Shown in pieces: positions 53,933 through 61,632 of a stretch of 64,000 bases of DNA. A model generated the notes under the pieces. It saw only the letters and a list, made by a program, of their open reading frames with translations. It was not told the origin of the DNA and searched no databases. Positions within the stretch are counted from its first letter, which is position 1, and the number at the start of each line of letters is the position of its first letter. The position numbers and the translations under genes are program-made. The stretch lies in the NCBI GenBank assembly GCA_030827475.1, contig JAUREJ010000001.1, forward strand, positions 40,139 to 104,138, in the 5' to 3' direction. This DNA is from Candidatus Poseidonia sp. (GTDB lineage Archaea; Thermoplasmatota; Poseidoniia; Poseidoniales; Poseidoniaceae).

Positions 53933-54892
53933 TCAGCGAATGTTGCGTTCCATGCGCAAACGAGACTCTTCGGTAACACCGAACTCCCTGCGAATCTCCT
54001 GAACACGCTGATGCACTTCCTTCGCCAGAGTCCAATATTCAAGACTGCCCGCACCTGCACCTGAATTTGTGGGCTTGTTGAGAAGGACCGTGGGTGCTCC
54101 GCTCCAAGGTGCTTCGGCTACCTTGGCCAATCGTCGGACGGTGGTGTTGAACAATTTGTTCGGCATTTTCTTGTTGACTTGATCGCACACGTAGGTGCTC
54201 AACTTCGAACGCCCGTCGACCATGGTCATGACGATCCCGAAGATTTTCAAATTCCGGTTGATGCGTCGCTGAATCATCTTGATGGAGTTCATCAGCATGC
54301 TGAAGCCTTCCAAGGCGTAGTATTCTGCTTGGACGGGCACCATCACCCAATTTGCAGCACACATGGCATTGATGGACAACAAACCCAACGAAGGGGGCGT
54401 ATCGATGATGATGTAGTCAAATTCATCGACAATGGGCATCAGCGCTTCTTGGAGTCGGGTTTCACGCCCGATTTTATGGCTGAGTTCAATCTCAGCACCC
54501 GAGAGGTGGATATCGCTAGGAAGAATCCAGAGGTGGCCTGCGTCAATGGATTCGGGAACTTTCTTGCCTCCGTTCCGATTGCTCCAAGCGTCCTGCATGG
54601 CCTTCGTGATCTCCTCGGGAGGGATGAGGTACTCCTCCATCAACGGAAGGTCTTCACCGGTATCGTTTGTGAGCAAATCGTACACGGTTTTTTTGATTTT
54701 TTTCTTCTCAAGACCGAACGATGTGGCGCAGTTTCCTTGCGGGTCCAAGTCCACCAGCAACACCTTTGCGGGGGGCAGCCCTTGTCGGCGCGAACCTTTC
54801 GCAAGGGCAGCGGCCATGTTGACGGCCGTTGTCGTCTTCGCACAACCGCCCTTTTGATTGGCAACGGCGATGACCATCTTGTATGGATTCAT
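53933..54892 (-). CDS. ParA/Soj-family ATPase
   Basis: A 319-residue P-loop ATPase with the deviant Walker A motif KGGCAKTTT (residues 14-22). Walker A' VLLVDLDPQGN and Walker B IIIDTPPSLG are typical of ParA/Soj. The insertion between them (about residues 65-110) and the C-terminal region are archaeal in style. ParA proteins move chromosomes or plasmids with a DNA-binding partner; in Sulfolobus the partner (SegB) is a small RHH-type protein, comparable to the gene just downstream. No ParB with HTH is visible nearby. ATG 54892 follows GGGGGTGA. A Met at 54877 is the alternative start. Confidence 0.9.
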   Translation of the reverse strand: MNPYKMVIAVANQKGGCAKTTTAVNMAAALAKGSRRQGLPPAKVLLVDLDPQGNCATSFGLEKKKIKKTVYDLLTNDTGEDLPLMEEYLIPPEEITKAMQDAWSNRNGGKKVPESIDAGHLWILPSDIHLSGAEIELSHKIGRETRLQEALMPIVDEFDYIIIDTPPSLGLLSINAMCAANWVMVPVQAEYYALEGFSMLMNSIKMIQRRINRNLKIFGIVMTMVDGRSKLSTYVCDQVNKKMPNKLFNTTVRRLAKVAEAPWSGAPTVLLNKPTNSGAGAGSLEYWTLAKEVHQRVQEIRREFGVTEESRLRMERNIR

Positions 54893-54962
54893 CTTGGTTC
54901 ACCCCCTGCATACAGCCCACGGAGGACCTCCCCTTTCAATGCGAGCCTTGGGGGCCATGACA

Positions 54963-55964
54963 TCAGGCGGGTTGAATCACAGGAACGGGAACTTCAGAGA
55001 GGATTTTCCGGACGATGTGCATGCCCGTGATGCCTCGAATCTTGGCTTCGGGCTTCATGTTGATGCGGTGGGAGATGATCTGCAAGGCGATGCCTTTGAT
55101 GTCGTCTGGAATCACGTAATTTCGACCGGCGACGGCGGCGGCGGCTCGGCCGGTCTTGAACAAAGCCTGGCTGGCACGAGGCGATGCCCCGTTGATGACG
55201 CGGTGATCTTCCCGGGTTCGCTGAACGATTTCGATGATGTAGGAAAGAATCGCAGGATCGACATGAACCGTCTCAAGCGCTTTTTGCATGGCGACGACTT
55301 TCTTAGGAGAGGTGACTTGTTCCACGATGTGTTCATCTTGGCCCCGCAACTTTCGACGGGCCAAGATGGCCTTCTCCTCAGCACGGTCGGGATAGCCCAT
55401 GCTCATTTTCATCAGGAAACGGTCCATTTGTGCTTCGGGGAGCGGGTACGTTCCTTCCTGTTCGATAGGGTTCTGCGTGGCCAAAACGACGAAGGGAGCC
55501 GGAAGTTTGTGCGTGATACCTTCAATGGTCACCTGCTTTTCTTCCATGGCCTCAAGCAGAGCGGCTTGGGTCTTGGGCGGGGCACGGTTGATCTCGTCAG
55601 CGAGCAAAATGTTGGAGAACAACGGACCTGCACGGAGCTTGAACTCCCCTGACTTTTGGTCGTACATGTAGGTCCCCATGATGTCTGAAGGCAGAAGGTC
55701 TGGGGTGAATTGGACGCGCTTGAATTTGCAGCCCAAGGCCCGAGCGAAGGTGTTGGCAAGGAGGGTTTTCGCCAAACCAGGGAAATCCTCAAGCAACATG
55801 TTTCCGTTCGAGAGAATCCCGACCGTCACGCGGCGAAGGTTCTCGTTCTTCCCGATGATGACTTTGCTCACCTCGTTCATGAGGCTGTTGGAGATTGCAG
55901 AAACGGTCGCAATCAAATCTTGGGTGCGGGCACCCCCTGCTCCACCTTGCATGCTTGCTTCCAT
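54963..55964 (-). CDS. moxR: MoxR-family AAA+ ATPase
   Basis: A 333-residue AAA+ ATPase. Walker A is EDFPGLAKT, Walker B ILLADEINRAPP, followed by the sensor-1 region LATQNPIEQEGTYPLPEAQ and the sensor-2 arginine (GASPRASQAL), all MoxR hallmarks. MoxR proteins are chaperones for metal-cofactor or membrane complexes and normally sit next to DUF58 genes; in this genome those partners lie at 9270-12153. A TATA box and GAGGGTTTG precede the ATG. It may be linked with parA downstream (70-base gap), but no functional link is known. Confidence 0.95.
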   Translation of the reverse strand: MEASMQGGAGGARTQDLIATVSAISNSLMNEVSKVIIGKNENLRRVTVGILSNGNMLLEDFPGLAKTLLANTFARALGCKFKRVQFTPDLLPSDIMGTYMYDQKSGEFKLRAGPLFSNILLADEINRAPPKTQAALLEAMEEKQVTIEGITHKLPAPFVVLATQNPIEQEGTYPLPEAQMDRFLMKMSMGYPDRAEEKAILARRKLRGQDEHIVEQVTSPKKVVAMQKALETVHVDPAILSYIIEIVQRTREDHRVINGASPRASQALFKTGRAAAAVAGRNYVIPDDIKGIALQIISHRINMKPEAKIRGITGMHIVRKILSEVPVPVIQPA

Positions 55965-56000
55965 GACAAACCCTCGTTCTTAAATCAAGACTTTTTCCTT

Positions 56001-56010
56001 TCTTATATCA
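56001..56010 (-). promoter_or_regulatory. TATA box upstream of moxR
   Basis: The minus strand reads TGATATAAGA, a good TATA element about 40 bases before the moxR ATG. Confidence 0.55.
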
Positions 56011-56066
56011 ATGTGCGCGCTTCATCCTTCATGAAATGCTCAAGGAAAAGGAACTGTGGGCCTCGA

Positions 56067-58004
56067 TTATCGGCCCCAAAAATGGTTTTCTTTTCGGTGG
56101 AGAGCAACGATATCGTCGAGAATTTCTTCCTCGATCGGTGAAAGGTCGAGTTTTCTTAGACGCTTGACATGTCGCTCAGGAACATCGACATAGAATTCGT
56201 CCAGTTCTTCGATGTGGCGTCCGACCGTTGGGCCTTGGACCGCCACCGCCACCTCGTCGCCCTGCATGGCTTCCTTGACGTCTTCAGACGCCCGAGTTCG
56301 AAGGCTCTTGATCTGCCCAACCGGCGTCCCGTCCAGTTTCATCAGGCGTTGGCCAACATGGACCCGCCCGCCGAGGACGCGCATGCCAACGATGGCAGGG
56401 CCTTTTGCTCTGAACGTGTGGTCTTTGAGGTAGAGAACGCGCCCGGGGTAGACCAACGATTCACGCTGCTCCTCTTCGATGGCCGCTTTGGTTTCCTCCT
56501 GCCATGCCTCAAAGGCATCCATGATGTGGTAGATGATGGGCCCGGAGATGAATTTCACCTCGGCGTCATCGTCATCCAAGCGTTCAGCAACATCGGTGGT
56601 GATGGCCTTGGTGGAAAAACCAAGGATGACTTTCTGGAGTGGATCCGTGGCCGTACTCGCCATCAAGAGGTCCTTTTTGTTCACGGGTCCGACGGTGGCT
56701 TGCCGGACGGGAATGTTGCGCTGATGCAACTCAAAGGCCAGCGCCTCCAGTCCCCCGACCGTATCGGCCTTGATCACCACGCCGTTCCGGTCTTCTTCTG
56801 CTCCACGGCACGCCCCTTGAGCGGTGTGCTGAAGGAATGCGGACCGAGCAAAGATCTCGTTGCATGACGAACACATCACGGGCATGCTGTTGAAAATATC
56901 CCTCCATTCTTCGCGGATGGATTCCTCGGCAGCAGCGGCCTCTTCGGGGGTGTTGGCAAGGTGCAACGTTGTTCCGGCAATGGTTTGCTCGAGGTTGGGT
57001 GCGACGACCTTGACCCCACATGCTGCCTCAACATTGGTGAAGTTGACCCAACGCTTCCCGGCGTCACGCATTTCGGCCATGCCTTGCGGACGCTTGAGCC
57101 CCTTGATGTGGGTCGTAAACGGACCGTCTTGACCGGCGAGCATGACGGTGTCGCCCACTTTGAGTTCGCCACGGTACAGAATAACGTCAACGGTTTTCCC
57201 CATACCAACTTCATCCCGCATCTCGAGAACCGTTCCTTGAGCCGAACCGAGGGTGTCGGTCAACCGGTCTTCGAGGAAGCGTTCTGCAAGACCGACGGTG
57301 ACGGCAAGAAGGTCCTGAAGACCCTCGCCATGCTTGGCCGACATGGGGACCAGCGCTACGTTTTGACGAAAGTCACGGATTCGGTCGTAGCGTTCGAGGT
57401 TGAACCCGTGCTCGGAAAACTGGCCGATGATTTTCCAATAGCGGTCCTCAAACAAAGCACGCACGTCTTCCCGCTGCTCGCGAAACGATTCAACGAACGA
57501 GCGCCCTCGCTCGCACCGCCAGCCGTGAAGCCGGTCGACCTTGTTTCCAGCGATGACAAAGGGCGTGCGGGTTTCTTTGAGGATGTTCAACGACTCAACG
57601 GTTTGCGGCTGCAAGCCCTCCATGATGTCAATGACAAGAACGGCGATATCTGCCACCGAACCGCCTCGATTTCGCAGCGATGCGAAGGAATGGTGACCGG
57701 GCGTATCAATAAACAACAGACCTGGCGATTTGAATTGCTTCCCACCCATCATGGCCGCACAGGTTTCGTTGAGTACATCCGCTGGCACCTCGGTGGCGCC
57801 GATATGTTGGGTGATGCCACCGGCTTCTCGGTCCATGACACTGGCTTGACGTTGGCTCCCAATGGAGCGAACCATATCGAGAAGACTCGTTTTTCCATGG
57901 TCAACGTGCCCGAGCACGGAGACGATGGGTTGCCGGTTGTGGCCCCGCGCAACAACCTCTTCGCTGTCTTCATCAGCAGCCGGGAGGGGGTCTTCTTCGG
58001 ACAT
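56067..58004 (-). CDS. infB: Translation initiation factor aIF5B with zinc-finger-like insert
   Basis: A GTPase of 645 residues that joins ribosomal subunits. The G domain has GHVDHGKTSLLD (G1), the switch-1 Thr in GGITQHIG (G2), DTPGHHSF (G3), GNKVDR (G4) and SAKHGEG (G5). Domain II (VILYRGELKVGDTVML) and the domain III start (GVVIKADTVGGLEAL) match aIF5B. Between them, at about residues 378-399, lies CSSC...H.....C, a CxxC-x11-H-x5-C arrangement not part of the usual aIF5B sequence. The C-terminal domain IV (YPGRVLYLKDHTFRAKGPAIVGMRVLGG) is intact. Last gene of the ribosomal operon. Confidence 0.95.
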   Translation of the reverse strand: MSEEDPLPAADEDSEEVVARGHNRQPIVSVLGHVDHGKTSLLDMVRSIGSQRQASVMDREAGGITQHIGATEVPADVLNETCAAMMGGKQFKSPGLLFIDTPGHHSFASLRNRGGSVADIAVLVIDIMEGLQPQTVESLNILKETRTPFVIAGNKVDRLHGWRCERGRSFVESFREQREDVRALFEDRYWKIIGQFSEHGFNLERYDRIRDFRQNVALVPMSAKHGEGLQDLLAVTVGLAERFLEDRLTDTLGSAQGTVLEMRDEVGMGKTVDVILYRGELKVGDTVMLAGQDGPFTTHIKGLKRPQGMAEMRDAGKRWVNFTNVEAACGVKVVAPNLEQTIAGTTLHLANTPEEAAAAEESIREEWRDIFNSMPVMCSSCNEIFARSAFLQHTAQGACRGAEEDRNGVVIKADTVGGLEALAFELHQRNIPVRQATVGPVNKKDLLMASTATDPLQKVILGFSTKAITTDVAERLDDDDAEVKFISGPIIYHIMDAFEAWQEETKAAIEEEQRESLVYPGRVLYLKDHTFRAKGPAIVGMRVLGGRVHVGQRLMKLDGTPVGQIKSLRTRASEDVKEAMQGDEVAVAVQGPTVGRHIEELDEFYVDVPERHVKRLRKLDLSPIEEEILDDIVALHRKENHFWGR

Positions 58005-58036
58005 GGTTTCACCTCAAGGTCGAGGTGGCGAAGATT

Positions 58037-58483
58037 TCACTCGTACACCCACGCGCCCAAGGTGTTTTCCCAGGACATCAAGCCCTCTGGGAACCAGAGG
58101 CCGAGTTCAAATTCTGCAGTTTCGGGTGCGTCCGAGCCGTGAATCATGTTGAATCCCATGTCCATGCCGAAATCGCCACGGATGGTACCGGGTTCTGCCT
58201 GACGTCCGTTGGTTGCGCCGATGAGTTTTCGGGCAACTGAAATCGCTTCAACACCCTCCCAAGCCATGCAAACGACGGGCCCGGAGGTGACGAATTTGAT
58301 CAAGCCGGGGAAGAAGGGTCGTTCCTTGTGAACATCGTAGTGTGCTCGGGCGATTTCTTCGCTGGGCACCATGGATTTGAGGCCAACCAGTTTCAAGCCT
58401 TTTCGCTCAAAACGGCCAAGAATTTCGCTTACAAGTCCTCGTTGGACGCCATCAGGTTTAATCATCACGTAGGTCGTTTCCAT
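58037..58483 (-). CDS. ndk: Nucleoside-diphosphate kinase
   Basis: A 148-residue enzyme that equilibrates NDPs and NTPs. The catalytic histidine lies in [22 protein letters not shown] and [11 protein letters not shown] are the standard family motifs. The ATG at 58483 follows GGTGA by five bases; the track start with GTG GTG at 58495 is not needed. It lies between the L24e gene and infB, which is the common archaeal order. Confidence 0.97.
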   Translation of the reverse strand: METTYVMIKPDGVQRGLVSEILGRFERKGLKLVGLKSMVPSEEIARAHYDVHKERPFFPGLIKFVTSGPVVCMAWEGVEAISVARKLIGATNGRQAEPGTIRGDFGMDMGFNMIHGSDAPETAEFELGLWFPEGLMSWENTLGAWVYE

Positions 58484-58552
58484 GGTGTTCACCACGTTGA
58501 CCCAAAAGTGACCCGTTTAAGGGGGTTGCTATGTGTTTGGCGTGAACCGAAT

Positions 58553-58744
58553 TCACTGAATGCCGCCCTTCACGTAATGACGGGTCCACTTGACCTTGCG
58601 TGCATTTCGCTTGAGCTGGAGCTGGTTCTTGCGAGCCTTGCTGTTCTTGAACCACAAGACGCTGCCGTCTTTTCGCACGAACATCATGCCGGTACCGGGT
58701 TCAATTTCTTCGCCTGTGAAGTTGCAAATACGTCGTTCTGGCAT
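58553..58744 (-). CDS. rpl24e: Ribosomal protein eL24, degenerate zinc finger
   Basis: A 63-residue large-subunit protein. The sequence GEEIEPGTGMMFVRKDGSVLWF then RNARKVKWTRHY is diagnostic of eL24. Canonical archaeal eL24 has a zinc finger with two CxxC-type pairs, but here only the first Cys (RICNFTG) remains; the second is Thr and the pair after LWF reads KNSKARK. Zinc binding has probably been lost. Operon: L7Ae, S28e, L24e, NDK, aIF5B. Confidence 0.95.
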   Translation of the reverse strand: MPERRICNFTGEEIEPGTGMMFVRKDGSVLWFKNSKARKNQLQLKRNARKVKWTRHYVKGGIQ

Positions 58745-58750
58745 AAGGCA

Positions 58751-58975
58751 TCACCGTGCGTTGAGTTTGCGGGCTTCTCGACCCGTGTCCTTGAGCATCA
58801 AAATATCACCGACTCGAACGGGACCGACCACGTTTCGGCTGATGATTCGACCAACGTCACGGGGGTTAGGAGCGTCGTTGACACGGACCTTGACCTGTGT
58901 GGCCTCGCCCGTCATTCCGGTTCGCCCGACGATTTCGACCACTTCTGCTGGCCATCCACCAAGTTCTTCGCTCAT
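58751..58975 (-). CDS. rps28e: Ribosomal protein eS28
   Basis: A 74-residue OB-fold protein of the small subunit. [41 protein letters not shown] and the C-terminal end EARKL are the conserved eS28 blocks. It lies six bases upstream of rpl24e and 17 bases downstream of rpl7ae. Confidence 0.97.
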   Translation of the reverse strand: MSEELGGWPAEVVEIVGRTGMTGEATQVKVRVNDAPNPRDVGRIISRNVVGPVRVGDILMLKDTGREARKLNAR

Positions 58976-58992
58976 TGTTCATCAACTCGGAT

Positions 58993-59364
58993 TCACTTCT
59001 TGAGGCCCTTGATGGCCTCAACAACATCGTGGAATTTCTCTTGAGCGCCTTTGGTGATTTCCATCACGGCCACCGAAGCAGCGGAGGTGCCTTTTGGAAG
59101 ACCTGCGCCTTGGGCGAGGAACTCTTGGCTCGGCACATAGCCGTAGGGGATGTCTTTCTCTTCACAGATCAAGGGGATGTGAGCGAGAAGTTCGGGAGGG
59201 TTCACGTCTTCAGCGAGAATGATGAACTGAGCCGTACCGCGCTCGGCGGCCTTGGTCACTTCGTTGCTGCCTTTCTTGACTCGACCGTTCTTGTTCAGGT
59301 CAAGCATGGCATAAATCTCGTTCACGACGTCTTCTGGGGTTTCAAATTGCACATGTACACTCAT
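58993..59364 (-). CDS. rpl7ae: Ribosomal protein L7Ae (eL8)
   Basis: A 123-residue kink-turn RNA-binding protein of the ribosome that also serves box C/D and H/ACA RNPs and archaeal RNase P. The RNA-binding GSNEVTKAAERG motif and the loop LAEDVNPPELLAHIPLICEE are present. The ORF track starts 21 codons too early; ATG 59364 follows GGAGAG with suitable spacing. First gene of the operon, with a TATA box upstream. Relevant to the Gar1-like protein, since L7Ae and Gar1 work in the same H/ACA particle. Confidence 0.97.
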   Translation of the reverse strand: MSVHVQFETPEDVVNEIYAMLDLNKNGRVKKGSNEVTKAAERGTAQFIILAEDVNPPELLAHIPLICEEKDIPYGYVPSQEFLAQGAGLPKGTSAASVAVMEITKGAQEKFHDVVEAIKGLKK

Positions 59365-59414
59365 TGGAATCTCTCCTTCCTCATGATAGGGGCAGGCAAC
59401 CGCAGGACCACGCG

Positions 59415-59423
59415 CATATAAAC
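59415..59423 (-). promoter_or_regulatory. TATA box of the rpl7ae operon
   Basis: On the minus strand the sequence is GTTTATATG, a strong archaeal TATA box about 50-60 bases upstream of the L7Ae ATG. Confidence 0.65.
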
Positions 59424-59498
59424 GCAACGGAACGGTTTCAGCACCAGCTCCTCTGCGATTCAGCAGACAGATGCTATGCAGTCGTCGTTTTCTCCGCC

Positions 59499-60440
59499 TT
59501 ATAGTGAGAGTTGTTCCAGGACGTGGTGAACACCTCGAGCCAACGCCGGACCCCCCGAAATGACGTCACGTGCATTGGCCAGCGAGCCCGTTGCATGGAC
59601 ACCATCAACGTAACGAAGGAGACGAGCGATGGCCCCGCCGGTAAACAAGCCGTGACAACATGCAGCATGGACTTCGACTGCGCCTTGACTTCGGAGCGCG
59701 TCGGCTGCTCTGCAGATGGTGCCACCCGTTGCGATCATGTCGTCGACGATTGCCACCGACTTCCCAGCGACGTCCAAATCCTTGGCTTGGTGAACGATGG
59801 TGTGGGCATCGATCCGCGTCTTTTCTAAATACGAAAATTCGCAACCAATTTGTTGAGCAACCTGGGATGCCCGCTCAATGGCTCCTTTGTCAGGAGAGAG
59901 GATGAAGTCGGGATTGACGGTTTCCTTCAGATGGCGGGCCAGCTCGGGCATGGCTGAAGTGAACGCCACTGGAACGGACAGGTGCTCGAGCACGGCGGGC
60001 GCATGCAAGTCGAGAACCACCAGCGCATCGCAACGGGAAGTCAACATTTCCGCGATTGCACGGGCAGAAACCGACTCCCCCGGTTTGAAACGCTTGTCTT
60101 GCCGGGAATAACCAAAATATGGGACGGCCAAAATAACGCCCTTTCCGGTGTCAGGTAGGGTCTTGGGGCCGATGTTCCGCAAATTTTGCAAATCACCTTT
60201 TCGGACGTCCCGAATGGCATCCAGCATGAGAAGGGTTTCAACGATGCCCGAATCGGGAAAGGTGTTGGAAACCAAGACCACGGGTTCCGAGCGGATTGCT
60301 TCAATGACTTCGCTTGGAATGCGAATATAGCCCTCCGTATCCGGGAAACGTCGGGTTTCGAGGTCGTGGTGCGCCCAACCAAGCGTCTCGGCAAGTTGTT
60401 TGGCCAGTGGCCCCGAATTGCTTCCGGATACAACGACCAT
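59499..60440 (-). CDS. prs: Ribose-phosphate diphosphokinase (PRPP synthase)
   Basis: Makes phosphoribosyl diphosphate from ribose 5-phosphate and ATP, feeding nucleotide synthesis. The PRPP-binding motif VAIVDDMIATGGTI, the ATP-site motif FGYSRQDKRF and DLHAPAVLEHL are all present. The length of 313 residues is normal from ATG 60440, which follows AAGGGGATGG; the track start at 60503 would crowd the tRNA. It is downstream of tRNA-Ile on the same strand. Confidence 0.95.
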   Translation of the reverse strand: MVVVSGSNSGPLAKQLAETLGWAHHDLETRRFPDTEGYIRIPSEVIEAIRSEPVVLVSNTFPDSGIVETLLMLDAIRDVRKGDLQNLRNIGPKTLPDTGKGVILAVPYFGYSRQDKRFKPGESVSARAIAEMLTSRCDALVVLDLHAPAVLEHLSVPVAFTSAMPELARHLKETVNPDFILSPDKGAIERASQVAQQIGCEFSYLEKTRIDAHTIVHQAKDLDVAGKSVAIVDDMIATGGTICRAADALRSQGAVEVHAACCHGLFTGGAIARLLRYVDGVHATGSLANARDVISGGPALARGVHHVLEQLSL

Positions 60441-60506
60441 GCCATCCCCTTGGCCGAGGCTGGTGGCTGGACCTTCATGTTCTTTGCGAGCCGCTTGAGA
60501 CACGAA

Positions 60507-60583
60507 TGGTGCGCGAGGCAGGACTTGAACCTGCGACCTCCCGGTTATCAGCCGGGTGCTCTAACCGACTAAGCCACCCGCGC
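60507..60583 (-). tRNA. tRNA-Ile (GAT anticodon)
   Basis: The minus strand folds into a full cloverleaf: acceptor stem GCGCGGG/CTCGCGC with discriminator A and encoded CCA. The D arm contains AGTCGGTTAGA. The anticodon stem CCCGG/CCGGG surrounds CTGATAA, giving anticodon GAT. The T arm is GCAGG-TTCAAGT-CCTGC. No intron. It lies upstream of prs on the same strand. Confidence 0.96.
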
Positions 60584-60657
60584 AAGGGTAAACCGGCCGA
60601 CAAAACCCCCCGTCATAAGCATGACGGAGTTTGCGACACGTCACCGGGGTGACGCAC

Positions 60658-61242
60658 TCACTCTTCTTCCATGCAGTTCACGGTGATGTACGAGGGCAAC
60701 TGCAAGACCTTCTCAAAGGTTCGAGACAGCACAACTTCGTCCAGTCGCTCACGGGTCCGCGCCAACGCACTGATGGGAATTCGAATTTCGGATTCGACCC
60801 CAAACTGTGATTGAATGCGCATTCGGGTCGAGACAACGACGCCCTTGTAGGTCCGCTTCACTCGGAAAAGGCCGGTGATGACACCGATTTCCTCGCCTTG
60901 GTTGTCCAGGACTGCGCGATCCAACATTTCGTCGGGCGCGTACAACTTTTCATCAATGCGAACGGTGTTACGCCAGCGGCGTTGCAGTTCTCGCATGGAT
61001 TTCGACAACTTGACGGTGCCGTCGCCTTGGATGCTGTGCACGAGTTCTTTGGGCAGCGGCGCCAGTTCGGCGGGCTTGCGCATGAATTCGTCAGCGACGT
61101 CTGGTACCACTTGAATTCGCATGGATTTCACACGCGCTTCGTTTGGGTGGTGCCGTTCGCCCACAATCGTCCCTACTTTCGTTCCGTTGACATACACGTC
61201 GCGCTGAAGCAACTCTTGGATGTCATAATCTGTGTTTTTCAT
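60658..61242 (-). CDS. Duplicated PRC-barrel protein
   Basis: A 194-residue protein with two PRC-barrel-like halves: VYVNGTKVGTIVGERHHPNEARVKSMRIQV (residues 16-45) and RAVLDNQGEEIGVITGLFRVKRTYKGVVVSTRM (residues 108-140), each ending in a helix. Two-copy PRC-barrel proteins occur in archaea and have been linked with cell division (CdpA/CdpB types) and RNA metabolism. AAGGAGAGATGGGA gives a clear ribosome binding site. It has no membrane segment. Upstream lies the AT-rich island. Another single PRC-barrel protein is at 12257. Confidence 0.8.
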   Translation of the reverse strand: MKNTDYDIQELLQRDVYVNGTKVGTIVGERHHPNEARVKSMRIQVVPDVADEFMRKPAELAPLPKELVHSIQGDGTVKLSKSMRELQRRWRNTVRIDEKLYAPDEMLDRAVLDNQGEEIGVITGLFRVKRTYKGVVVSTRMRIQSQFGVESEIRIPISALARTRERLDEVVLSRTFEKVLQLPSYITVNCMEEE

Positions 61243-61632
61243 TTCCCATCTCTCCTTGCCGTTTTGATTCGGCTTATCGACAGGTCTTCCTCGGCACCTA
61301 ATATATTCTTCGCCAATAAAAATATCATTTCCAATTACATTTGACGCATAATTGTATGCTCAACTAATTGAATTATAGAAAATAATTTGTTTTTCAATGT
61401 CGCATAATGCAGAAATTTTCAATACAAATAACCAGCATTATACATCCAGTAAAAAAAGGATAACCAATTGAAACAAAGCGAAACATGATCGCTCGAGGCT
61501 TGTGATGTGGGTTTCATCTTCAGTTTCAATTTTCTTCTTTTTCCAATTGCAGAATCAACTTCTCGAGGTTTTTTCAGGCGCTCGTTTAGGTCAAGCAAAA
61601 CACCATGAGGGGGCGGCTGTGCTCTTGACAGC
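61243..61632. other. AT-rich intergenic island with AATATATTAG and CAATTG motifs
   Basis: About 390 bases without a credible gene, markedly AT-rich (61290-61470 in particular) within a GC-rich genome. It holds AATATATTAG near 61300, which is a plausible promoter for the PRC-barrel gene, and scattered AATTG-type motifs (ACTAATTGAA, CCAATTGAAAC, CCAATTGCAG). The 61419-61640 minus ORF is not convincing. It may be a divergent promoter region or an AT-rich unwinding element; no Orc1/Cdc6 gene is in the window to support an origin. Confidence 0.4.

Noticed and set aside
61243-61632. Replication origin
   Set aside because: AT-richness alone is not enough; no Orc1/Cdc6 gene or clear origin recognition boxes were seen.
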